Assembly: GCA_012064385.1 (NCBI GenBank)
Contig: QRDG01001528.1
Location: forward strand, 1 to 64,000
Reading direction: 5' to 3'
Length of the DNA: 64,000 bases
Source of the DNA: Puccinellia tenuiflora
Lineage: Eukaryota > Streptophyta > Magnoliopsida > Poales > Poaceae
The translations under genes were made by a program, and so were the position numbers. The notes beneath the pieces were generated by a model. The model worked only from the letters and a program-made list of their open reading frames with translations. It searched no databases and was not told the DNA's origin. Shown here piece by piece: positions 11,254 to 21,904 of the stretch (the first letter of the stretch is position 1; each line of letters starts with the position of its first letter).

Positions 11254-12522
11254 TGAAAGAACATTTCCTAAACCCTATTAGTTTTGTGTGTTAGTTAACA
11301 ACACTAATGATTATCTAATATGATGCTAAGTGGTGCAGGTTAATTGACATATTTTTACCTCTAGCATCATTCACCAAAAAGTGAAGAAATGGCAAAGTTT
11401 CCTTGCTGCAGGAAAATTCCTGGCCGGAGTCTCCGGCCCCTGGATTTTCCTGCCCTTTACCAGGTTGTGTGGTGCGGTACTGGATACCCCTCCGGAGTAC
11501 CACCGGAGGGTGCCCGGAGTCTCCGGGTGGCCGGAGTATCCGCCCCTTGAAGACCGGAGTCTCCGGCCTGTCCTGCGTCTTCGACAAGTTTCCGCCTGGG
11601 TGCGGAGTCTCCGCCAGCACCGGAGTCTCTGGTCCCCTAGACCGGAGTCTCCAGCCCTTCCTCAAGCGTGCAAAGTGTGGTGCGTCTCTGGATGCCAGTC
11701 TGGAGGAACCCCGGAAGGAGACCGGAGTCTCCGGCCGACACCGGAGTGTCCGGCCCACTTAGGACGGAGTCTCCGGTCTAAGTGACTCCCAACGGCTAGA
11801 AATTTCAGAGGGGTATAAATACCCCTCCACCTACCTCAGACCAGCTAGCTCGTCCAGCATTTATGAACCCTAATATTTGAGAACTCAAAATCGCAAGATC
11901 TCCCAATTCCTCCGTCCAAACTCTTTGATCTTCGGAGGATTGAAGGAGAAGACCCGGATCTACATCTTCACCAAGCCGTTCTTCATTTCCCCCTCATTCA
12001 CTTGAGGATTCTTGTTTCTAGGGTTAGCATTGTGTTACCCTAGAATTCTTGTACTCACCACTTGTTGTATTTATGACAGTGTTCTTGATTTGGGAGCCCC
12101 CAATTCAGTTGTGGGTGTGTGCCCCAAGAACCTTGTAAGGGCTTCGGATTCCGCCTTGAAGGATTCCGATAGTGGAAGGTGAACCAAACCCTCGGGTGCG
12201 GTTCATCGGAGAATAGGGTGAGGCCTTTGTGGCATCTTGAGTAGGCCTCTTGTGGCGAGCTCACACCCCTCCAACGAGACGTACTCCCTTAACAAGGAGG
12301 AACTCGGGAATACATCCTTATCTCCGCGTGCTTCCCCTTTCGGTTACTTCTTTCCCTTAGTCGTCTTTACTTGTTTCGTAAATTGCCTAGTTGCGTTAGA
12401 TTGCTTCTCATATAGGTAAATTCACCGTAGATGCATATCTAGAGAATTTACCTTTTGTGTTAAACCTAAATTGAAAAAGAATTAAAAATTGGTGTAGCAC
12501 CTATTCACCCCCCCTCTAGGTG
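11254..12522 (+). repeat. Left LTR of the Sirevirus-like element (3' end truncated)
   Basis: Starts TGAAAGAACATT. It carries about nine copies of the palindromic CCGGAGTCTCCGG motif or close variants (11410-11780), a TATA box within GGGGTATAAATACCCC (about 11812-11823) and a leader region. Compared with the right LTR it shows scattered substitutions and lacks one CCGGAGTCTCC repeat. Overlapping frames on both strands through the palindromes are artefacts. Confidence 0.9.
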
Positions 12523-13685
12523 TTCGTTAAGCAACCCCCGGGGTTCGAGGACCCCAACTTCCCTAACCACGTCTACAAGCTTGATAAGGCGCTCTATGGA
12601 CTTAAACAAGCACCACGTGCGTGGTATGAGCACCTTAGAGAGTTATTGTTAGACCGTGGATTTGAAGTTGGGCAAATCGATCCCACTCTTTTTACTAAGA
12701 GGGTTAAAGGGGAGCTTTTCGTATGCCAACTATATGTTGATGATATTATTTTTGGCTCGTCTAACAAGCTTTTAATGATGAATTTTCAAAGCTTATGACC
12801 GATAGGTTTGAGATGTCTATGATGGGCGAGTTGAAGTTCTTCCTTGGATTTGAGATCAAGCAATTGAGAGGAGGGACTTTCCTTAGCCAAGCAAAGTATA
12901 TTCAAGACATGCTCAAGAGGTTTAATATGGCCGATGCTAAGCAGAAGAAGACACCTATGGATACCAAATGCCATCTACAACTTAACCCAAAGGTTATAGA
13001 TGTGGATCAAAAGCTTTACCGCTCCATGATAGGTTCTTTGCTTTACCTTTGTGCATCTAGACCCGATATTGTGTTGAGTGTAGGTGTGTGTGCAAGGTAT
13101 CAAGCGGATCCTAAGGAAAGCCACATGTTGGCGGTCAAGAGAATCCTACGATATTTAGTTCATACCCCAAGGTTTGGTTTGTGGTACCCAAGGGATTCTT
13201 CTTTCACTCTTCGTGGGTTCACGGATTCGGATTGGGCCGGTGATCAAGATGATAGGAAATCAACTTCCGGGGCTTGCCAATTCCTTGGTAGGTCCTTGGT
13301 GAGTTGGTCTTCTAAGAAGCAAAATTGTATTTCTCTCTCCACCGCCGAAGCCGAGTATGTGGCCACCGCTAGTGCTTGCACTCAATTGTTATGGATGAGG
13401 CAAACTTTAAAGGAATACGGTGTCAATTGTGACAAAGTGCCTCTTTGGTGTGACAATGAAAGTGCTATCAAGATCGCCTACAACCCGGTGCAACACTCAA
13501 GGACCAAGCATATTGAGATTCGTCATCATTTCATTCGAGATCATGTTGCCCGTGGAGACATTGAGCTAGCATATGTGCCAACCAAAGACCAACTTGCCGA
13601 AATTTTCACGAAGCCACTTAATGAAGCAAGATTCACTTATTTGAGGAATGAGCTAAATATCGTGGATTCGAGGAGCTTGGCTTGA
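12523..13685 (+). pseudogene. Copia reverse transcriptase (C-terminal part) and RNase H, frameshifted
   Basis: The frame enters at the RT region with QPPGFEDP, LDKALYGLKQAPRAWY and the catalytic YVDD box. About 30 bases after YVDD, near 12770-12776, one base appears to be missing; the product continues in the next frame (12795-13685) through MGELKFFLGFEI and a complete RNase H with TDSDWAG, the STAEAEY motif and CDNESAI. It ends with the usual KDQLAEIFTKPL segment. RT converts the element's RNA to DNA and RNase H removes the template. Because the start of pol is deleted and the frame is broken, it cannot make an active enzyme. Confidence 0.92.
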
Positions 13686-14593
13686 CCATCTTGCATACAC
13701 ACCTATAGCTTCAACTTCTATCTTGGTTTAGGTGTGGGCATGAATTTAGGGGGAGTGTTGTCCTAATAAATTGGGCTCTCCCTCCCCCCAATATGCCTAT
13801 AGCAAAATTTTATTTATCTCTATTTCATTTCATGAATTGTGAGCTTAAATGACGAGTATTGGTTATGGACCCAAGATATATCTTCGCGGTGCCATGCCAT
13901 AAACTCATACATGGTGGCCTAGGCCACCAACTTCTTCTTTGTGAAGAGTTGGTTCTTTTGGGGATTTATTGGATTTTATTTGCAAATCTCTTGTTCTTAT
14001 GGGAAACTCACTCAATCTTGGCATTTATTGTTTTTGGCTTTTGCAAGTTGAGTGTGAAGTACAATCCCAGTTTGTGAAATCTATCCCAAGCCTCTCCTTG
14101 CCCCAAAACTTGCTCCTCTTGCCACATATATGTCCACCACCATAAATTGCTTTTCTGGGTTGTGGGGGGCCGGAGACTCCGGTGTCTAACACCGGAGACT
14201 CCGGTCTGAGCAGAATCTCCGCCCTCAGCCACGGAGACTCCAGCACCCCGGAGACTCCGGTGTGCTTAGGCCGAAGACTCTGGTCTCGGCGTTTTCCAGA
14301 GGGGTCCTAAAGGGTGTCGGGGTAGGGGGTTGAATCACAACTCCCTCACCACCCCCGACCCCTACCTCTCCCCCTGCCGCCACCCCAACCTGGTGAAGCT
14401 CCTCAGGCCGCTCCCTGTCGCCGGAATCCGCCATCCAGCAGGCCTCCCCTCCTCTCCAACGTTGGGGAACCTCCTCCCCACCATTGGTGACCTCCACCAT
14501 GTCGAGCAGCGGTACCTCCCTCTCTCCCTCTCTAGGTTTCTTCCTAGATCTTGGATAGAGTGTGTAGTGTTGCTCCCTATGGTGTAGAATCTC
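13686..14593 (+). other. Non-coding spacer of the Sirevirus-like element
   Basis: Contains a polypurine run (TTTAGGGGGAGT near 13747) downstream of RNase H and a cluster of CCGGAGACTCCGG palindromes (14165-14285), the same motif type as in the LTR. It probably includes the transcribed leader of the downstream ORF. Sireviruses are known for such extra polypurine tracts and palindromes. Confidence 0.55.
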
Positions 14594-15451
14594 GTGCTGG
14601 CTTGTTTTCATCTCAATGTATCAATTCTAGAATCTTTAGCACCCAGTGTTGACCTAACCCTAGATTTTCTGTCTCAGGGCCGGGGACTCCGGTCTGTTCC
14701 AGATGTGATGGATTTTATCAAATGTGAGTTGCATTGGACGGTCCATGAGATGAAGAATCCTATATATGCACCTTATGTGATGAAGCTAATTCTTGATCAA
14801 GTGCCACATCTCAATCGTGAGCACTTCACCGTTCACAAGGCCGGCTCCCTCCAAATTCTCAAGCATGACAAGCCATCCTCTTCTAGTGCTCCCTCTCGTG
14901 TCCCATTTTCATCAAGTGATGAAGAGGAAGAAGATGTGGCACCCGTTCGAAGGAGAAGTAAGAATGCCGACCCCCCTTCATGGCTAAGCAAAGGCAAGGA
15001 TGATGTGGCAAAGAAAGTAAAGAAGCTTAGTTGGTTTGAAAGAGTGATGCTTCACATGAATGTGTGCATCCACAAGGAAAATTACCAAGCTCACAAGGAG
15101 AGAAAGTTGATCATCTCAAATCAAAGGAAGTTGTACAAGGAGTTGGAGAAAAAGAGGGACAAGACTCCTCCCCCTCCTCCTCCTCCTAGAATTGGCAAAG
15201 ACACGGATAGTGAGTCTCCCAAATCCACCGAAAGTGAGAAGACAATTAGCTATGATGCTTGGAATGCAAAGCAATTCCCTTGGTCTGACTTTGATTTTGA
15301 GGAAGTGTCCTCCATGCCCTCTTCCTCGCGCAACACCGGCAAGGCTCCAATGCCTCAAAGGGAGATTGAAGAACAAGATGCTAGTGGCTCGGAGTATGAG
15401 GATGATGATGATGATGATGATGATGATGCCACCGACGAGGACTCCGAGTGA
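14594..15451 (+). CDS. Downstream ORF of the Sirevirus-like element (env-like position)
   Basis: A 285-codon frame in the position of the extra ORF found between RNase H and the right LTR in many Sireviruses. Residues about 35-75 (FIKCELHWTVHEMKNPIYAPYVMKLI) resemble a domain seen in plant retrotransposon accessory proteins. Then follow a basic, lysine-rich middle, a PPPPPPP run and a C-terminal tail of alternating Asp, Glu and Ser ending in an Asp tract (encoded by a GAT repeat at 15401-15428). No signal peptide or membrane segment is visible, so calling it an envelope protein is not justified. The start may lie upstream if the transcript is spliced. Confidence 0.6.
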   Translation: MLACFHLNVSILESLAPSVDLTLDFLSQGRGLRSVPDVMDFIKCELHWTVHEMKNPIYAPYVMKLILDQVPHLNREHFTVHKAGSLQILKHDKPSSSSAPSRVPFSSSDEEEEDVAPVRRRSKNADPPSWLSKGKDDVAKKVKKLSWFERVMLHMNVCIHKENYQAHKERKLIISNQRKLYKELEKKRDKTPPPPPPPRIGKDTDSESPKSTESEKTISYDAWNAKQFPWSDFDFEEVSSMPSSSRNTGKAPMPQREIEEQDASGSEYEDDDDDDDDDATDEDSE

Positions 15452-16028
15452 TCTTCTTGGGACCGTTAGCATCGCCTTTCTTCCTTTTTGGTGTCTCGAT
15501 GCCAAAGGGGGAGAAATGGTTCTAGTAGGACGTTCATGGGATTTGCATGGGTCGGGCACAAGCATTTGCTTTTATCATTCCTTAAGAGCTGGTGTCCCTT
15601 TTATTTTGTGTGTTGAACTTTGTGTTAAGTGTTGAACTCTATTTTCTATTTGCTACTTTTATGTGAGATGTGGATCTTTTGGTCGTTTTATTCTTAAGGA
15701 GTCATGGTATTGATTATTATCTATTGGTTGAGTTATTGTGATGTGAGATGTGCTTTGGAATCATCTTTTATCCTCTCACATAAGGTATGATTGTTAACAC
15801 AAATATCAACCCCTCTATATCATGTCTCTTAGGTTTGCAAATGAATTTGTCTTATATATATCATGTCTTATTTATTTGTGCCATTCTCCTCCTATATGTG
15901 GGCTTCCTCTCATTTGTGTAACTTGTCTAATATGCACACATTTAGGGGGAGATGCTATTTGTCACATGATATGTTCTATTTATTTTGCAAATCCTAGTGT
16001 TGTCATCTAACACCAAAAAGGGGGAGAT

Positions 16029-17337
16029 TGAAAGAACATTTCCTAAACCCTATTAGTTTTGTGTGTTAGTTAACAACACTAATGATTATCTAATATGATG
16101 CTAAGTGGTGCAGGTTAATTGACATATTTTTACCTCTAGCATCATTCACCAAAAAGTGAAGAAATGGCAAAGTTTCCTTGCTGCAGGAAAATTCCTAGCC
16201 GGAGTCTCCGGCCCCTGGATTTTCCTGCCCTTTACCAGATTGTGTGGTGCGGTACTGGATACCCCTCCGGAGTACCACCGGAGGGTGCCCGGAGTCTCCG
16301 GGTGGCCGGAGTATCCGGCCCTTGAAGACCGGAGTCTCCGGCCTGTCCTGCGTCTTCGACAAGTTTCCGCCCGGGTGCGGAGTCTCCGCCAACACCGGAG
16401 TCTCTGGTCCCCCAGACCGGAGTCTCCGGCCCTCCCCCAAGCGTGCAAAGTGTGGTGCGTCTCTGGATGCCAGTCCGGAGGAACCCCGGAAGGAGACCGG
16501 AGTCTCCGGCCGACACCGGAGTCTCCGGCCGACACCGGAGTCTCCGGCCCACTTAGGCCGGAGTCTCCGGTCTAAGTGACTCCCAACGACTAGAAATTTC
16601 AGAGGGGTATAAATACCCCTCCACCTACCTTAGACCAGCTAGCTCGTCCAGCATTTATGAACCCTAATATTTGAGAGCTCAAAATCGCAAGATCTTCCAA
16701 TTCCTCCGTCCAAACTCTTTGATCTTCGGAGGATTAAAGGAGAAGACCCGGATCTACATCTTCACCAAGCCGTTCTTCATTTCCCCCTCATTCACTTGAG
16801 GATTCTTGTTTCTAGGGTTAGCATTGTGTTACCCTAGAATTCTTGTACTCACTACTTGTTGTATTTGTGACAGTGTTGTTGATTTGGGAGCCCCCAATTC
16901 AGTTGTGGGTGTGTGCCCCAAGAACCTTGTAAGGGCTCCGGATTCCGCCTTGAAGGATTCTGATAGTGGAAGGTGAACCAAACCCTCGGGTGCGGTTCAT
17001 CAGAGAATAGGGTGAGGCCTTTGTGGCATCTTGAGTAGGCCTCTTGTGGCGAGCTCACACCCCTCCAACGAGACGTACTCCCTTAACAAGGAGGAACTCG
17101 GGAATACATCCTTGTCTCCGCGTGCTTCCCCTTTCGGTTACCTCTTTCCCTTAGTCGTCTTTACTTGTTTCGTAAATTGCCTAGTTGCATTAGATTGCTT
17201 CTCATATAGGTAAATTCACCGTAGATGCATATCTAGAGAATTTACCTTTTGTGTTAAGCCTAAATTGAAAAAGAATTAAAAATTGGTGTAGCACCTATTC
17301 ACCCCCCCTCCCTCTAGGTGCCCATACGATCCTTTCA
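16029..17337 (+). repeat. Right LTR of the Sirevirus-like element
   Basis: Complete LTR of 1309 bp, TG...CA, immediately preceded by a polypurine tract. It contains about ten CCGGAGTCTCCGG-type palindromes (16198-16570), a TATA box in GGGGTATAAATACCCC (about 16604-16619), and ends CCTTTCA before the ATGGG target duplication. Confidence 0.95.
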
Positions 17338-17760
17338 ATGGGTAACTCAATCAATATTGGGTTGGTAAGTGCCTAGAGATGAGAATAACTACATATATTT
17401 TGTGATGATAAATATATCATGAACAGATAAGTAAGTCATCTATACTGGATGGGTAGCTATTATCTACAGAGTAGGGTAACTAAATCGATATCGTGGTGAT
17501 AACTATATCACTAAGAGATGGGTAACTCCAACCGTATTGGGTCGGTAGTTATTACCTAGAGAGTAGGGTAAATACATCGATGTCGTGGTGACAACTATGT
17601 CATGGACACATGAATAAATTCATCAGTACTGCATGGGTAACTATTATCTAGAGAACATGGTAACTATTGGCGCAACTGTGATAACTCCATATATATGTAC
17701 TATAGTGGTATCTATTTTTTCGATCGCTCGGTAACTCTACTGGTACAACTGTGTTAACTT
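17338..17760. repeat. Diverged tandem repeat, about 180-bp unit, rich in GGTAACT
   Basis: ATGGGTAACTC...TATTGGGT occurs at 17338 and 17518, and ACTG(G/C)ATGGGTA(G/A)CTATTATCTA at about 17445 and 17625, giving a period near 180 bp. GGTAACT or GATAACT is repeated throughout to about 18010. A related inverted-looking stretch lies left of the Copia insertion (11170-11250), so the retrotransposon appears to have inserted into this repeat. Confidence 0.6.
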
Positions 17761-18218
17761 TATGGTGGTAATTATTCTGCTCGACATTGTCGTGGATGAG
17801 GATGACATGCTATCAACATGTGGTTTATCCTTTGTCTTTCCCTCCCGAGATGACGAATGGCGATTTCGGGGTGATAACTATACCCTATAACAAATGGTAA
17901 CTCCATAAGTAGCGGGTGCATAACTTCATATGTAATATGTGTTGGTAACTATTAGTTAGAGAGCACGGTAAGTCGTGAACAACTGGGCAACTACACCCGC
18001 TTCCTGGTGGTAACTGTAGGTGGTGAGTTATGAAACAACATCGTATTGGAGATGGACTTGGACGGTTCCCACGTGGTGATGCCAATAAGATGTTTTCGTT
18101 AATGAGTCGTGCGATGGACGAGGACTTGCGCTTCGACGGTGATCGGTGCTTGGCTTTGGGCGAGGTGTTTGCCTCATACCTAATTAAACATACCAGTCCT
18201 AGGACAAAGCACCATAGA

Positions 18219-18596
18219 TTAATTTGTGCGTGACCACAAGTCCACACGCCACGCATCAAGCTCCAAAAGCAGAGTGCGTGTACACATATCAGGCACACAC
18301 CAAACATATGCATCACCACACACATCACATAAAGATGAGGGGCAGAAAGGTATAATAGATCGACCACGCCGTGCCAACAGATTTAAACATGATGATCTCG
18401 TCTTCGCTACCCGCGACACCACGGTCCCGGAGGCTAGCTCCGTGAGCGTCCCAACCACGTCCTGCCTCTGCATCACGTTGGGCTGCATCTTTCCCACCAG
18501 CTCCTCGGCTTGCTCCATCGCCGCCTCATACTCGATGAAGACCCTACTCAGCATAGGCATTTTAGTAGTCCGAAGAACCAAGTCCAGGTTTAGCAT
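18219..18596 (-). pseudogene. Coding-like fragment of unknown family
   Basis: A 125-codon minus frame. Its first 70 residues look like real protein (a helical stretch YEAAMEQAEELVGKMQPNVMQRQDVVGTLTELASG), and the rest is poorly structured. The segment is GC-richer than its surroundings. I do not recognise the family; it may be a captured exon. Confidence 0.3.
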
Positions 18597-18606
18597 AGGC
18601 TTCTAA

Positions 18607-19500
18607 CGTTTAGATAGCTCCTCAAAGATAAAAAATATATTTTCTGCCACTCACATTCTATATATATACAATAAGATGTAAATATCACATACTGATATAT
18701 GTACGGAAAGCATGGAAAATTTGTTGCTGTATTGTTAAGAATATCACAGTATTAGACATGCAAGCCAGAATGCGGACTAATGGATCTTGGGTACCCGCAC
18801 ATCTGATATGCGTAATTTTTTTTTTTGGAAAAAAGGTCAAAAAAATCCTGAAATTATTTGTGTTTAAGGATGATCAAGTATTTGTGTAAAAAAATTCGCC
18901 TGTAACTGATTCTCCCAGACTTATGGGCAAAATTGACAAATCTCTGGTGATATAGCGTGTATATAGTGATTTTTCGGAAAATCTTGCAATGTAAGTTATT
19001 TTTTTGTGAATGTTTTTGTACAGGTACAATACTTGACCATGTTTGCCTGAATGAGAGTTTCCAACTTTTAAAAACCTTTTTAAGTTACTAAAAAAGTACA
19101 TATCGGGTGCGCTAATACCCATTTGCACCAATATATTTTCGATGCGAGCCAAGACTACCTTGTTTCTTGCAGTTCAATAAGTTCGTACTTTCTTTTACTT
19201 TTGAACTATTTATCATGTGCCACTCTTTCCATTTTTTCTATGTTTCTAATACTCTTGGTGCATTGCTATGCCAGTAAATGGACAAGAAATGGACATCATT
19301 TTTTATTGAAAGAAGGTAGAGGATCATCTACCTTAAGGTATTAGTTTCGGTGAAAATGATGATGATCGTGATCCTGGCTTTGCTATCCTCATGCGTGGTT
19401 CCCTATCTGCCCCCTCCTGGCACTCGTCATAAAACTCTCACTAGGTTTGGGCTATATCAAGAAGTGGAGAGAAGATTTGTGGATTTTAGAGGTATCACTA
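18607..19500. other. AT-rich intergenic stretch
   Basis: No coding-like frame with a motif, no RNA gene and no transposon ends were found. The hydrophobic minus frame at 18874-19152 is AT-driven. Confidence 0.45.
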
Positions 19501-19508
19501 TTGGGTTA

Positions 19509-19570
19509 GCTTCTATTCTACAGAATGAGGATTTCAAGGGCTTCTATTCTACAGAATAAGGATTTCAAGG
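19509..19570. repeat. 31-bp tandem duplication
   Basis: GCTTCTATTCTACAGAAT followed by (G/A)AGGATTTCAAGG occurs twice head to tail at 19509-19539 and 19540-19570, differing at one base. It marks the left side of the possible organellar segment. Confidence 0.9.
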
Positions 19571-19900
19571 GCAATGCCCCTTGCTCTTCCAACTGAAACA
19601 GGAAAAAGAGGATTTGTAGTCCAGCAAGAAAACGGATGCGCTAACGCGCAACAGCTTTCACGTTAGTTGCTCGATCCGTTGCTTGTTTTGCTCTAACCAA
19701 CTGAGCTACCAGAACCACTTGCCTAAAGTCTTTTTTCTTCATCTATGAGCATCCTACCTGCAGTGGAGGAGCTTTCTCCAGAACCGAGAGCCGCCAGGGA
19801 TTGGACGACCCTCCTTTGGGAAGGGTCTTCTTCGCTATCATCCATTAGTTGCATGTCGAGAACTCTCTGCTTTGGTCTGTTACGTTGCTTGGAAATACAC
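19510..19900 (-). other. Possible organellar (mitochondrial) DNA segment with tRNA-like piece
   Basis: The minus strand at 19711-19690 reads GGTAGCTCAGTTGG then TTAGAGC, a canonical tRNA D-arm, but the sequence that follows does not fold into an anticodon and T arm at normal spacing. Farther on, GGACTACAAATCC (about 19624-19612) resembles an organellar anticodon stem. Codon-like, non-repetitive DNA flanks it. It could be a nuclear copy of mitochondrial DNA; no functional tRNA is claimed. Confidence 0.3.
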
Positions 19901-21150
19901 GTTTACCAAAGATTTTTATTATAAAACTGATTAACTAAATTTGCCATCTGACATCCATATTTTACCCCATATCCCTCTAGGGATGTTTGATGCAGTGTTG
20001 CTTCAATAACTTCGAGCCTGCATACTACTTCAGTGTTGAACAATTTTTTTGATATGCGATAATTTTGTATGAAAATAATTCACATTGAAATCGAAAATAT
20101 ATTTTCATCCATTCAAAATAATCTATGTACATAATTGACAAGCGCGTCAATCGCACGCCTCCATAATCTAGTTCTGTTCTTACATTCTAGATGTAGCCTC
20201 AAACGAGAGGGCACCACCAAAAAATAAAAACGTCCAGTGCACGAGGGAGCTAAGTGAGCCCATTGGCACATGTGTGGGCCTTTCAGCGACCCATCACCTT
20301 TAGTGCGTCTCGTGCCAAATATATTCAGCTCAAAAACAGTATACAACATGTGTTACAATGCCTGGCATAGAGAGATTTGCAAGAGCTTTTAACGTTGGAC
20401 AGGCAGAGTTTCTATGAGCTGAATTCCTGCAACTAATATTAGGCTCAGATCGAGATGATATTGACGCGAAGGTCGGCTGTCAGATTTCTGAAGTCCCATC
20501 CTGATCATCCTGATCTCCCAAGGGACCTAGAGCCATCTGTAAGAGAGTTTGCTGCAGCTGCACGAGTAAGAGCTAACCCTTCCCAGATTCAGCAGCTAAA
20601 ACGTATATACGGCCTCTCCACCGGTTCAGCCTCGATAAGCTATGCATAAACACGACAAGCAACCGCGCTCGTCGGCCAAGATGGCACGGCAACGGGACAA
20701 GCGCATCGGTGTAGCTATCGGTCTCTGAATCTCTGATCTAAACATGGAGTGTAGCCGGCGTAGCATGCGGTGCAGCTCAGCAGCTAGCTGCCGATCGAGC
20801 GCCCGTAGCTTCAGGTTTCCGTTGCTCTTGGTTCTTGCTGTAAAGCTGCTTAAGTCTGCAAATCACAGATGTTCGTGTGATCGTAATTCACTCTGTTTTT
20901 CTTGGTTCTGGCAACTTGTTTAACCATAGCCATTCCACGCGACACTCCGCGCGGCACAGGTCACAGAATTGCGACGTGCCGGAGGCCGCCGCGGGCTTCC
21001 ATGGGAACGGGGCGGCCGCATACGTGCCAGGCCAGCGCCTCAGGTTTCAACTTTCAAGTGGGGCAGGACGCGGCTGTCCGCTACGAAATATGCGGGACAA
21101 CGAGAAATACGCCGGACGCTCGCGTGCTGGCCGCTGCAAGCCGCTAGAGT
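19901..21150. other. Intergenic stretch with small unrecognised frames
   Basis: The plus frame at 20455-20649 (64 codons, containing SVREFAAAARVRANPSQIQQLKRIYGL) is mildly protein-like but not recognised. The GC-rich block 20930-21150 carries overlapping frames in several phases, none convincing. Confidence 0.4.
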
Positions 21151-21158
21151 AGCGCGGC

Positions 21159-21383
21159 TATAGGTGGCCAAATGGGCCGGCACGGCACGGCCCGGCACGT
21201 GCGCGGCACGGCCCGGCAACGGCATGGCCCGTTGGGCACGATTAGAAAAAACCTAATCGTGCCGTGCCGGGCCGGACCACGGGCCTTGATCGGAGCTGGG
21301 GCGTGTCGGGCCGTGCCCGGGCCGTGCTTTTTTTCCCGTGCCTCGGGCCGGCACGCTCGGCCCGGCCCGTTTGGCCAGCTATA
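21159..21383. mobile_element. GC-rich hAT-like MITE with central palindrome
   Basis: Inverted ends TATAGGTGGCCAAATGGGCC and GGCCCGTTTGGCCAGCTATA bound a 225-bp element. The flanks AGCGCGGC (21151-21158) and AGCGCGGT (21384-21391) form an 8-bp target duplication with one mismatch, the length expected for hAT. The interior is built from GGCACGGCCCG blocks, and its centre is a perfect foldback (GGCACGATTAG ... CTAATCGTGCC, 21236-21263). Confidence 0.75.
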
Positions 21384-21394
21384 AGCGCGGTGCA

Positions 21395-21650
21395 GTGCAT
21401 CGGCCCGCAAGATCCCGCAATACTGGCTCACGTACACGCAATCGATCGGTGCATTCAAAACACACCAGCTCACCAGCGGTGGACAGCGTCCTCACCAGCC
21501 GGCGACCATGAGGTCTAGGCCGGCGTTCGGGCCCTGGACGTACACCATGACGCACGACGCCGCCTTGGTCTCCACGCGGAATGAGCTGCCGATCTCGTAC
21601 CACCATGAGCGCCTCCGAGAAGCGCGCGCTCACGGTCGTCGCCACGGACG
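21395..21650 (-). pseudogene. Fragment resembling a GH10 endo-xylanase carbohydrate-binding region
   Basis: In one minus frame the peptide WYEIGSSFRVE, then VMVYVQGPNAGLDLMVAG, resembles the end of the CBM4_9-type module that precedes the GH10 catalytic domain in plant endo-1,4-beta-xylanases, where VYVQGP-x-GVDLMVAGL is characteristic (from memory of the family). An upstream piece in a neighbouring frame (TTVSARFSEAL) fits the same module, implying a small frameshift near 21620. The hydrolase domain itself is absent. It lies directly downstream of an HD-Zip fragment on the same strand, so the two are probably joined captured fragments. Confidence 0.5.
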
Positions 21651-21769
21651 GCGTCCATGGACTCCTGCTGCCAGTGCAGCCGATCGAGCCGCGTCATCGG
21701 CAGAGCGCACGGCCGCCACGTGCCTCCGACCAGGTGGCTCCGGAGGACGGGGTGGAGCGTGCTATGCGT

Positions 21770-21904
21770 CGTGAAGCACTCCTCGAGGACGGAGGCCTGG
21801 TACTTGGACAGCCGCTGCTTCTTGCGGCCGCCGACGTCGTCCTCGCCGTCGCTGGGTGCGGCGCCGCCGCGGGAGGCGTCGGAGCCCGTGCGCTCCATGC
21901 CCCT
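21770..21904 (-). pseudogene. HD-Zip homeodomain fragment (class II-like), left part
   Basis: The minus frame encodes GSDASRG, an acidic SDGEDD linker and then GRKKQRLSKYQASVLEECFTTHSTLHP. This matches helix 1 and the start of helix 2 of an HD-Zip homeodomain, where RKKLRLSK.QSA.LE..F..HSTLNP is the class II signature. After that the homology stops: the recognition helix (WFQNRRA) and leucine zipper are missing, and xylanase-like sequence follows. The frame is open back to 21904, where the Gypsy element is inserted, and continues on the other side of it. HD-Zip II proteins are nuclear transcription factors in shade and auxin responses; this copy could not bind DNA. Confidence 0.75.

Larger units (their letters stand above)
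11249..17342 (+). mobile_element. Copia LTR retrotransposon, Sirevirus-like, with large internal deletion
   Basis: Two long LTRs (11254 to about 12522, and 16029-17337) are flanked by the 5-bp target duplication ATGGG (11249-11253 and 17338-17342). The right LTR begins TGAAAGAACA after a polypurine tract (AAAAAGGGGGAGAT) and ends CCTTTCA. The left LTR stops about 18 bp short of its end and joins directly to the middle of reverse transcriptase, so the primer site, gag, protease, integrase and early RT are missing. Long LTRs full of CCGGAGTCTCCGG palindromes, and an extra ORF downstream of RNase H, point to the Sirevirus branch of Copia (inference). Confidence 0.9.

Noticed and set aside
11403..11785. 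Long overlapping frames in both LTR copies (also 16146-16579)
   Set aside because: They are open only because the CCGGAGTCTCCGG palindrome is translated in several phases on both strands.
16190..16570. CRISPR-like array of short palindromic repeats
   Set aside because: Plant nuclear DNA; the repeats are LTR palindromes with irregular spacing, duplicated in both LTRs, and have no spacers of constant length.
19640..19720. Functional tRNA gene
   Set aside because: Only the D-arm is convincing; no acceptor stem, anticodon arm or T arm at proper spacing.
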